Positions 1 to 5,264 of a stretch of 5,658 bases of DNA are shown here, one piece after another. Made by a program: the position numbers and the translations under genes. The stretch spans positions 1-5,658 of the forward strand of contig RFQW01000130.1 of assembly GCA_009924765.1 (NCBI GenBank), in the 5' to 3' direction. The notes under the pieces are model-generated. The model did no database searches, was not told the DNA's origin, and was given only the letters and a program-made list of their open reading frames with translations. Source of the DNA: Planctomycetota bacterium (GTDB lineage: Bacteria > Planctomycetota > Phycisphaerae > Phycisphaerales > SM1A02). How positions within the stretch are numbered: position 1 is the first letter of the stretch; the number at the start of each line of letters is the position of its first letter.

Positions 1-320
1 ACACGGGCAGCACCTTCGACCCCGCGTTCGCCACGCAGACCACCGCAGACATCTGTCGCACGGGCCTGTCATACCTGTACCGCCTCGAGCCCGCCGAGTA
101 CGGACACGAGCACCGCGAAGCGTGGTACATGCAGGTGGAAACGCTTGGCACCTACGAAACCGACGGCAGCGCGGAATGGACGATGGGTCCCGGCATCCTG
201 ATGGAAGGCACGCACTTCGCCTTCGAAGTCGCCGTGCAGCTGCCCCTGTGGATGGAAGCCGCGCCAAACCGCGGCAACTCCAACTTCACCGCCATGTTCG
301 GGCTTCGATTCCTGTTCTGA
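1..320 (+). CDS. Outer-membrane beta-barrel protein, C-terminal part (5' truncated by window edge)
   Basis: An open frame runs from base 3 with no stop until TGA at 318-320, giving the last 105 residues of a protein that starts upstream of the window. Met codons inside it, such as the one at 129, are not needed as starts. The residues alternate polar and hydrophobic/aromatic in strand-length runs (for example SYLYRLEPAEYG, ILMEGTHFAFEVAVQLPLW, FTAMFGLRFLF). The chain ends in Phe, as expected of the terminal beta-strand recognised by the BAM machinery. The GPGILMEG...VAVQLPLW...FGLRF arrangement resembles the C-terminus of the family annotated as 'MetA-pathway of phenol degradation' outer-membrane proteins, usually putative channels or transporters; that family match is from memory. 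Function and substrate cannot be told from this fragment. Barrel type is fairly secure, the exact family less so. Confidence 0.65.
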   Translation, partial: TGSTFDPAFATQTTADICRTGLSYLYRLEPAEYGHEHREAWYMQVETLGTYETDGSAEWTMGPGILMEGTHFAFEVAVQLPLWMEAAPNRGNSNFTAMFGLRFLF

Positions 321-370
321 ACCCCGTCCGCACCATGTCCGCGCGGCGTGTGCGGAACGGCACGAGCCGC

Positions 371-376
371 TACACT
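371..376 (+). promoter_or_regulatory. Possible -10 element for the tRNA-Thr gene
   Basis: TACACT matches TATAAT at four of six positions. It lies about 36 bases before the tRNA, in the 91-base gap after the barrel gene. No convincing -35 box is seen at the expected distance, so this is a weak call. The rest of the gap (321-411) shows no gene or other clear signal. Confidence 0.2.
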
Positions 377-411
377 CTCCGCCCTGCGCAACTGCCCCGC
401 AGTCGCGCAAT

Positions 412-483
412 GCCACCTTAGCTCAGCGGTAGAGCGGAGCTTTCGTAAAGCTCAGGTCACGGGTTCAAATCCCGTAGGTGGCT
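412..483 (+). tRNA. tRNA-Thr, anticodon CGU
   Basis: A complete cloverleaf can be drawn. The acceptor stem is GCCACCT (412-418) with AGGTGGC (476-482). The D stem is GCTC (421-424) with GAGC (432-435) around loop AGCGGTA. The anticodon stem is GAGCT (437-441) with AGCTC (449-453), holding loop TTCGTAA. The variable loop is AGGTC (454-458), and the T arm is ACGGG-TTCAAAT-CCCGT (459-475). All stems pair without mismatch. The anticodon is CGT at 444-446, reading Thr codon ACG, and the discriminator base is T483. CCA is not encoded, so it must be added after transcription. The product decodes ACG at the ribosome. Confidence 0.97.
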
Positions 484-487
484 CTCT

Positions 488-514
488 GCCTGCCACGGGC
501 CCGAAGGCCCAGGC
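488..514. terminator. Putative bidirectional terminator hairpin between tRNA-Thr and the convergent HEAT gene
   Basis: A core stem GGGCC (497-501) and GGCCC (506-510) encloses the tetraloop CGAA. It can extend outward through GCCT (488-491) with AGGC (511-514), leaving an internal bulge on the 5' side. It sits exactly between two converging gene ends (483 and 515), where a two-way terminator would be useful. There is no T-run on either side, so this is a GC-rich hairpin rather than a textbook intrinsic terminator. Confidence 0.4.
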
Positions 515-2955
515 TCACTTCAGGATGAGCTTGATCGATTCCTGCGGGCCGAGGTTCAGCGCGCCGTAGCACTCGGCCGCAGCCGCGCCCTCGGCACCCT
601 TGCCATCCACCAGCAGCGCACGCAGGCGATCCACCTGCGTGGGATCGGCCTTGTCACCGAAGCGACGCGCACTCTCCGCGGTGGCACGCAGCAGCATCGC
701 ACGATCATCGCCCTCGGCCTTCAGCGCCGCCGACAGCAGTGCACGCTGCGCCGACTGCGAAGGCACCAGCGCCAGCGCCATGGCGATGCGCGCGCGCAGG
801 TCGCCCTGCTGACGCGACAGGCCATCGATCAGCGCACCTTCGGCATCGATCATGCGGAAGGGTCCGCCGCCCACGCGACCGATGCCGATCAGCGCATCCG
901 CCGACTCCATGGCCAGCGTGGCCATGTCCTCGGCGCTCGGCATGCCGCCGCTCGCGCGGTTCATGAGCACCTTCACGGCGCCATTGAACGTGTCGCCCGA
1001 AGAGCCAAGGAACCACACGTTGGCGGAACGGCTGTCGCGCAGCGAACGATCCACGCGCACGGCGTCCTGCTCGGGCACGGCCAGCAGCAGCATGGCGCTG
1101 GAGGTGAGCGCATCGCCGCGCAGCGCACGGCCCTGATTGCTGACGAAGGTGGGATCGCCCGCCACCACCACCAGATCCGCGGATCCGTGGCCGGTCATCG
1201 CGGTGCGAAGCGCCGAGGCGCTCTCGGTGCTGCCCATCACGTCGAAGCCCTGCGCGCGCAGCCAGCTCTCGATCTGCGTGCGGTCCTCGGCCTGCATGGC
1301 CACCACGCCCGCGGCCAGATGTCCGCCCTCGCGCAGCGTGGCTGCGAGCGTGGGCACCACCGCGTTGGCGCGGGGGAAACTGGTCGACGGCATCGCGCGG
1401 GCAACGGCCAGCGCAGCCTCCACGCGCACGCGACGGTTGGCGCTGTCCAGGCACGCGATGAGCGGGTTCTGCTCGCTGCCCGACACCAGCGTGGTCGGTC
1501 CGCCGGTCTTCGACAGCGCGCGGATGGCCTGCAGCTGAAGACCGGCATCACCGATCTCAACGCCAAGACCCAGCACCTGACGGCCAACCATGGGGCCGGC
1601 GGCCTGCACCAGCGACGAGGGCGACAGCGGCGAAGCGACCTCGGTCGCGGTCTCCTGCGCCTCAAGTCGCAGACCAGCGGCCAGGTACACGGCCAGCGCC
1701 GTGCCGTTGCCGGCGTCGCTGTCGCGCATCGCTGCGCCATGATGTCGCAGTACACGCCGGTCGAGACCATCTTCGGCATCAGGCCATGATCGCCATCGAA
1801 GCGCCACGTGGGCTGCTGCATTTCGGCGGGGTACGGCAGCAGGCCTTCCGCGCCAACGATGAAGCTGCGGGCCATCGAGGTCCACAGCGCGTTCTGGTCG
1901 GTGCTGCTCACGCCCATGCGCGACATCGCCTCGCTGGCGGCCTGACGCAGATCCGAGGTGGCGCCCTTCGCGTTCGCCACGCTGGCGATCCACGGTGCAG
2001 CGATCTTCGATCCCAGTTCGCCAAGCACGCGGATCACGCGCACCTGCTGCCCCGCGGGCAGGCCGTTCAGCGACTCGCACAGCGGAAGCACGGCATTGCG
2101 GCCGATGTTCAGGATGGCGCGCTCGGCCATCAGTTCCTGGCTCGAGCTGGCGCCAGCGGTGAATGCGCGAATGAGCGCGGGCATGGCGTAGGCGCCGGCG
2201 GCTTCCAGCGAACGCATGGCGAAGGTCTGCTGACGCAGCGTGCCGTTGAGATTGGTCACCGCCGCATCGATGCGGGCCGGATCGCGGGCCAGATCCAGAC
2301 GGCCGGCGTCCACCTTCTTGCCAAGCTCGGTGGCGAGCGTGCTCACCTCGGGCATGGCGCGGCTGGATTCGAGCGCGCGCTGGAAGCGCTCGGCGAAACC
2401 ACCGGCGTCCACGATCTGCGCGGCCTGCGAAGGCGTGACGTTGGTGTTGAGCAGCACCTCGGCGGCGCTCTTGGCCAGATCGGCGCGGCCGATCAGCACG
2501 GAGTGGATGAAGGCGTCCATCGCCTGCTGCGCTTCGGCCGGAACCGCCACGGGAGCGGGTTCGGCGGCCGGTGCGGCGTCGGAGGACCCGGCGGCGGGCG
2601 CCGCGTCAGCCTTCGCGTCGGACTTGGTCTCGGCGCCACTGGCCTCCAGCTCGTCGATGCGCGCCTGGATCTTCTTCTGCACGAACTCCATCAGCGGCTT
2701 GGCCTCTTCGGGCACATTCGCCATCTGCGCCTCCAGCGCGCTCATCGCCATCTTCAGCTTGGCGGGATCCTTCTGCTGATCCAGCTTCATCATGGCCAGC
2801 ATCTGCTTGGCCTGCGCCTGCATCGCCTCGGGGAGTTCGCTGATGCCATCGTCCGCGCTTGCGGCGTTGGTGTTCGCGGCCGGCGCGTCGTCCTGGGCGA
2901 ACGCGGGCATGGCGATGGCGAGAAGCGAAGCGAGAGCGAGGGCGACAAATGGCAT
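515..2955 (-). CDS. Exported HEAT-like repeat protein, interrupted by an apparent frameshift
   Basis: The start is ATG at 2955. It is preceded by GGAG (2965-2968) at 9-base spacing and opens a clear signal peptide (residues 1-20, ...MPAFA then QDD), so the protein is exported, probably to the periplasm. Residues about 40-105 form a charged helix or coiled coil rich in Met, Gln and Lys, followed by an Ala/Pro linker (about 110-140). From about 145 onward the protein is alpha-helical with HEAT-like pairs, for example ALIRAF...AERAILNIG...LPLCESL and VRVIRVLGELG (about 258-315). The first frame makes sense to about residue 410 (CDIMAQRC). After that, continuity is found only in the -1 frame (DSDAGNGTALAVYLAAG...), which runs to TGA at 515-517. 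Restoring one base gives about 813 residues. The second half has another HEAT-like pair (LIACLDSANRRVRVEAALAVA), a receiver-like alpha/beta segment (about 546-665) and a helical tail ending LILK. HEAT arrays normally mediate protein-protein contacts; no catalytic motif was seen. The gene may be one frameshifted gene, a recent pseudogene, or an intact gene with a sequencing error. Confidence 0.75.
1715..1737 (-). other. Frame junction in the HEAT-like gene (-1 frame, equivalent to one missing base)
   Basis: Upstream, codons start at positions divisible by 3 and read ...VYCDIMAQRC. Downstream, the sensible reading is one base back: DSDAGNGTALAVYLAAG. Past the junction the first frame turns into Ala/Thr/Pro/Arg/Trp-rich shadow sequence (ATATPATARRW). 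The local minus-strand bases GCGATGCGCGACAGCGAC contain no X XXY YYZ slippery heptamer, so programmed slippage is not supported. An ATG in the second frame at 1729 exists, but no stop closes the first frame nearby. A single-base deletion or read error is the simplest reading. Confidence 0.7.
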
Positions 2956-3058
2956 CCGTGGGGTCTCCGATGAGGTTCCGCAGCGGCACGCCGCGGGGTT
3001 CGGGAATCTACCGGAATCGACGGGAGTGCGCCCCGCGTGCGCATCGCTATGCTGCCCC
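2956..3058. promoter_or_regulatory. Divergent promoter region between the HEAT gene and the B12 riboswitch operon
   Basis: No coding sequence fits here. On the plus strand TATGCT (3048-3053) matches four of six -10 positions and lies just before the riboswitch closing stem at 3059, which is where transcription should begin. A good -35 is not visible. On the minus strand TAGATT (complement of 3005-3010) is a weak -10 candidate for the HEAT gene, again without a convincing -35. The two promoters must lie close together and may share regulation. Confidence 0.35.
2965..2968 (-). promoter_or_regulatory. Ribosome binding site deciding the HEAT-gene start
   Basis: On the minus strand GGAG lies 9 bases before ATG (2955). 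The frame stays open upstream to 3414, but that would translate through the divergent riboswitch region and bury the signal peptide. The GGAG plus signal peptide therefore fix the start at 2955. Confidence 0.7.
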
Positions 3059-3280
3059 GGTCGAGGTGTCTTGGGGGAGGATCCCAAGCACCGTCCGGCC
3101 CGCGCCCCACGGCGCGTGCTGGATGAGGGAAGGCGGTGCAAATCCGCCGCGGACGCGCCGCCGTGACGGGCGCGGGGCAACCCCCCGCAACGCGCCGCCC
3201 ACAAGCCACTTCCTGCGCCGATCTGGCGCGGGTGGGAAGGCGGGCGGCACGCACCCGAAGTCGGAAGACCTGCCTCGACC
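3059..3280 (+). promoter_or_regulatory. Cobalamin (vitamin B12) riboswitch aptamer
   Basis: The closing stem P1 is an 8-bp perfect pairing of GGTCGAGG (3059-3066) with CCTCGACC (3273-3280). Inside it the conserved cobalamin elements occur in order. They are: GAGGGAA (3125-3131); the P5/L5 hairpin GGCGG-TGCAAAT-CCGCC (3132-3148), carrying the GGTGCAAATCC signature; GCCGTGACGGG (3160-3170), corresponding to the ACTGTGACGGG-type segment; AAGCCACT (3203-3210); GGGAAGGC (3234-3241); and the B12 box AGTCGGAAGACCTGCC (3259-3274). Accessory hairpins are CTTGGG/CCCAAG (3070-3088), CGCGCC/GGCGCG (3101-3116) and GCGCC/GGCGC (3215-3229). Such elements bind adenosyl- or other cobalamins and normally repress the downstream gene when B12 is plentiful. 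It reads into the gene at 3341 on the same strand. The ligand subtype cannot be decided by eye. Confidence 0.95.
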
Positions 3281-3287
3281 TTCGGCC

Positions 3288-3317
3288 TTCGCCCCCGCGC
3301 AACGGGGCTCGGGCGAA
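3288..3317 (+). promoter_or_regulatory. Linker hairpin between aptamer and expression platform
   Basis: TTCGCCC (3288-3294) pairs with GGGCGAA (3311-3317), with a further CCG/CGG pairing inside. It directly abuts the SD hairpin at 3318 and could stack on it. It is not followed by a T-run, so it is not a terminator. This supports translational rather than transcriptional control. Confidence 0.5.
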
Positions 3318-3332
3318 CCTCCTGCACGGAGG
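3318..3332 (+). promoter_or_regulatory. SD-sequestering hairpin (riboswitch expression platform) and RBS of the secreted-protein gene
   Basis: CCTCC (3318-3322) pairs perfectly with GGAGG (3328-3332), enclosing loop TGCAC. GGAGG is the Shine-Dalgarno sequence of the ATG at 3341 (8-base spacing), so the stem hides the ribosome binding site. The loop TGCA can pair with TGCA in the aptamer's L5 loop (3137-3140), with a possible fifth pair from G3136. This is the L5-L13 kissing interaction known for cobalamin riboswitches. Ligand binding should stabilise the closed, translation-off state. Confidence 0.8.
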
Positions 3333-3340
3333 CTTGCGGC

Positions 3341-4234
3341 ATGCGGTCACGATCATGGTGTTGGCTTGTCATTGTGTTGGCGCAGTCGGCGTTCGCCGAT
3401 GGGTGGTACGCCACGCGCGTGGTCAGCTACACCGCGGGCACCGGTGCGGCGGCGGGTCATCGCAATCCACAGAGCGCTCTCGGTGAACCCGCGCGCATGA
3501 CCGGCATGAGCGGCTCGATCGAGACCATCACGCCCTTCCAGCCCGCGTACATGCCCGACCAGATCGTTTCGATCGGTGCGGGCGGATCGCTGGTGGTTGA
3601 ACTCGGCACGCCGGCGACCGACGATCCGGGCCACCGCTTCGGCATCGATCTGATCGTGTACGGCAACGCGTTCTTCAGCGACATGGGCTACCCCGCGGGC
3701 GTGCCCGGCTACTGCGCAGGTGAAGGTGGCCTCGTGGATGTGAGCGGCGACGGCGTGAACTGGACCAACGTGCCGGGCGTGGTGGTGGATGGACCCATGC
3801 CCACCATGGCGTGGATCGATGCGGGCCCCTACGACAGGGTGCCGGGCAGCGTGCCAAGCGACTTCCTTCGCGCGATGAACCCGGCGATCAAGGCGAGCGA
3901 TCTGGTGGCGCTTGAATACGCCGACGTGATCACCGCGTACGACGGATCCGCGGGAGGTGCGGGCGTGGACCTTGCCAGCGTGGGACTGACCATCGCGCGG
4001 TTCGTGCGATTTCGCCACCCACTCGGCGCCACCGGAAGCCCCGAGATCGACGCGGTGGCCGTGGTGCCGCCCACGCCGTCGCGGTTCGACCTGGATGGAA
4101 GCGGCCGCGTGGACTTCGGCGACATCGCGTTCCTGCTGATGAGCATGGGCGACACCGGCGGGCCCTGCGACGTCGACGACAGCCAGCTGGTCGACTTCGG
4201 CGACATCGCCATCCTGCTGATGGAGATGAACTGA
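3341..4234 (+). CDS. Secreted beta-rich protein with C-terminal dockerin-like domain, B12-riboswitch controlled
   Basis: This 297-residue protein starts at ATG 3341, after GGAGG at 8-base spacing. Residues 1-19 are a signal peptide (basic start, WLVIVLAQSAFA, then DG), so it is exported. Residues about 25-243 form a single Gly-rich, mostly beta domain with the segments GGSLVVELGTP, DLIVYGNAFF (103-112), YCAGEGGLVDVSGDGVNW (124-141) and RFVRFRHPLG...PEIDAVAVV. The pattern 'V-x-GNAF ... G(E)G-L-V-x-V-S-x-DG-x-x-W' recalls, from memory, cell-surface beta-sandwich proteins seen in B12-regulated loci of Bacteroidetes. Residues 248-296 hold two calcium-loop repeats (D250, D252, S254, D258, D261 and D277, D279, S281, D285, D288), each followed by IA-hydrophobic-LLM, typical of type I dockerin-like tails common in planctomycetes. 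The gene is first in its operon, and its stop TGA overlaps the next start by one base. A role in B12 capture at the envelope is an inference from regulation; no enzyme motif was seen. Confidence 0.85.
   Translation: MRSRSWCWLVIVLAQSAFADGWYATRVVSYTAGTGAAAGHRNPQSALGEPARMTGMSGSIETITPFQPAYMPDQIVSIGAGGSLVVELGTPATDDPGHRFGIDLIVYGNAFFSDMGYPAGVPGYCAGEGGLVDVSGDGVNWTNVPGVVVDGPMPTMAWIDAGPYDRVPGSVPSDFLRAMNPAIKASDLVALEYADVITAYDGSAGGAGVDLASVGLTIARFVRFRHPLGATGSPEIDAVAVVPPTPSRFDLDGSGRVDFGDIAFLLMSMGDTGGPCDVDDSQLVDFGDIAILLMEMN
4109..4222 (+). repeat. Tandem dockerin-like coding repeat (two 33-base copies, 81 bases apart)
   Basis: Copies at 4109-4141 and 4190-4222 differ at only three of 33 bases, each encoding VDFGDIAxLLM. 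The 27-codon period matches the two calcium loops of the dockerin-like tail. Identity this high at the DNA level suggests either recent internal duplication or gene conversion, or strong codon constraint. Confidence 0.75.
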
Positions 4235-5013
4235 TGCGTCGTGCCTTCACGCTCGTGGAGGTGCTGGTGACCGTCAGCATCATCGCGATGCTTGTTGGTC
4301 TGCTGCTTGGCGGACTGCGCGGCGCCGGCGATGCCTCGCGCGCGGCGAAGTGCCGCAGCAATCTTCGACAGCTGTTCATCGCCTCGCAGGGTTACGCGGC
4401 CTGCAACCAGGGCCACCTGCCGGCGGCGGTGCTGTACTTCGAGCGCGACGGCGCCTCGCGCACCGTGGCATGGGACTTCGAGCAGCAGGCCGGCGTGGTG
4501 CGACCTGGCTCGCTCTGGAAGTTCACCGACACGCCGCAGGAAGTGCAGCAGTGCCCCGCGTGCCTGGCCGCCAGCACCTTCGGAGCCGATCCGTACACGG
4601 GCTATCACTACAACACCAGCTATCTCGCTTCGGAGGGTCTGCTGCCAGATCACGACGATGCAGGCAGCGTGATCGACGGATGGAATCGCGTGCGCCCGGG
4701 CCTGTCACCCGGCCAGTGGCGGCGCACCGCGGAAGTGGCCATGTTCGCCGACGGCGGATGGAAGGGCGGCGCGAACAAGTTCATGCGTGCGCCGAGCGCC
4801 ACCGCGGAGGGTGATGTGGGCATGGTGTACGCGGGCGGCAGCGCGTTCCGCCACCGCGAGCAGTGCAACGTGGCGTGGCTTGATGGGCACGTCGACACGT
4901 CGGGCGACGCCTTTCAGGGTGAGCGCGCCACCCCCGCCCTGCTGAAGTCGCTGCTGGACTGGCCGCGCAACGGTTTCCTGTCGAACGACGATTCGGCCTA
5001 CGACCCGCGATGA
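4234..5013 (+). CDS. Prepilin-like (type II/IV pseudopilin) protein with H-x9-DG motif
   Basis: This 259-residue protein starts at ATG 4234, sharing its A with the preceding TGA; GGAG at 4222-4225 gives an 8-base spacing, so translation is probably coupled. The N-terminus MRRAFTLVEVLVTV is a class III prepilin signal: a basic leader, cleavage before Phe4, and Glu at mature position 5. A single hydrophobic helix follows to about residue 27. Residue -1 is Ala rather than the usual Gly. After the helix come CRSNLRQL (40-47), a CPAC motif (C107, C110) and, near the C-terminus, H207-x9-D217-G218 (RHREQCNVAWLDGHVD). This H-x9-DG signature marks the large family of planctomycete and Lentisphaerae pseudopilin-like proteins, often grouped with DUF1559. 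Such proteins are anchored in the inner membrane and may assemble into a secretion pseudopilus; their substrates are largely unknown. Its place in a B12-regulated operon is unusual. Confidence 0.88.
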   Translation: MRRAFTLVEVLVTVSIIAMLVGLLLGGLRGAGDASRAAKCRSNLRQLFIASQGYAACNQGHLPAAVLYFERDGASRTVAWDFEQQAGVVRPGSLWKFTDTPQEVQQCPACLAASTFGADPYTGYHYNTSYLASEGLLPDHDDAGSVIDGWNRVRPGLSPGQWRRTAEVAMFADGGWKGGANKFMRAPSATAEGDVGMVYAGGSAFRHREQCNVAWLDGHVDTSGDAFQGERATPALLKSLLDWPRNGFLSNDDSAYDPR

Positions 5014-5019
5014 GGCCCC

Positions 5020-5235
5020 ATGCGCATTGATCGTTGCGTGTGCACCGACACCACTCTTGCGGACATCGTGGCCATGGCACGCACCGAGGGGCTGTCACTG
5101 ACGCAACTCGAGGATCGCGTGGGCTGCGGCACCGGCTGCGGCCTGTGCCGCCCCTATGTGCGACGCGCGCTGCGCACCGGCGTGACCGTGTTCAACCAGA
5201 TCGTGCACGAAGCCGACGAACCGCCTGCGGCCTGA
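5020..5235 (+). CDS. BFD-like [2Fe-2S] ferredoxin domain protein
   Basis: This protein has 71 residues. It starts at ATG 5020, 6 bases after the previous stop; GAGG (5012-5015) is only 4 bases upstream, a short SD spacing. Cysteines C6-x-C8 and C40-x2-C43, separated by 31 residues, match the ligand pattern of bacterioferritin-associated ferredoxins (Fer2_BFD family; Cys4, 6, 38 and 41 in Bfd). The GCGTGCGLC context adds an extra Cys at 36. BFD-fold proteins carry one [2Fe-2S] cluster and pass electrons to partners such as bacterioferritin, or act as domains of nitrite reductases and other oxidoreductases. No signal peptide is seen, so it is cytoplasmic. It appears to be the last gene of the riboswitch operon, with no bacterioferritin nearby. 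Electron delivery in cobalamin or iron handling is possible but only inferred; release of iron from a ferritin encoded elsewhere is the main alternative. Confidence 0.85.
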   Translation: MRIDRCVCTDTTLADIVAMARTEGLSLTQLEDRVGCGTGCGLCRPYVRRALRTGVTVFNQIVHEADEPPAA

Positions 5236-5264
5236 GCGCTTCAGCCGCGGCCGAAGCGGCGCTC
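5234..5264. terminator. Putative bidirectional terminator hairpin spanning two convergent stops
   Basis: GAGCGCTTC (5234-5242) pairs with GAAGC (5253-5257) and GCTC (5261-5264), leaving a 3-base bulge; the pairing GAGCGC with GCGCTC (5259-5264) is an alternative. The stem covers the stop of the ferredoxin gene and the stop of mutL. It lacks a T-run, so its terminator function is uncertain. Confidence 0.35.

Noticed and set aside
129..320. Small independent gene starting at ATG 129
   Set aside because: The same frame is open to the window edge with continuous barrel-like sequence, so this Met is internal to a truncated larger gene.
1237..1714. Continuation of the first HEAT-gene frame to a stop near 1237
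   Set aside because: After about residue 411 the translation is dominated by Arg, Pro, Cys and Trp, typical of an out-of-frame high-GC shadow, while the -1 frame gives normal helical protein.
1715..1737. Programmed -1 ribosomal frameshift
   Set aside because: No slippery heptamer or obvious downstream pseudoknot was seen, and the protein has no known biology that calls for two products.
1786..2973. Long plus-strand open frame (395 codons) opposite the HEAT-like gene
   Set aside because: It is His/Arg/Gly-rich low-complexity sequence with no domain, mirrors the real minus-strand gene, and has no convincing RBS.
3288..3317. Intrinsic terminator as the riboswitch output
   Set aside because: The hairpin lacks a following T-run, and a clear SD-sequestering hairpin lies right after it.
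2956..3414. In-frame upstream extension of the HEAT-like gene to 3414 on the minus strand
   Set aside because: It would run antisense through the whole riboswitch, has Arg/Pro/Ser-rich shadow composition, and would place the signal peptide and good SD in mid-protein.
3353..4018. Minus-strand open frame (221 codons) opposite the secreted-protein gene
   Set aside because: It is rich in His, Arg, Ala and Val without recognisable motifs. The plus-strand gene has a signal peptide, SD, riboswitch and dockerin-like loops.
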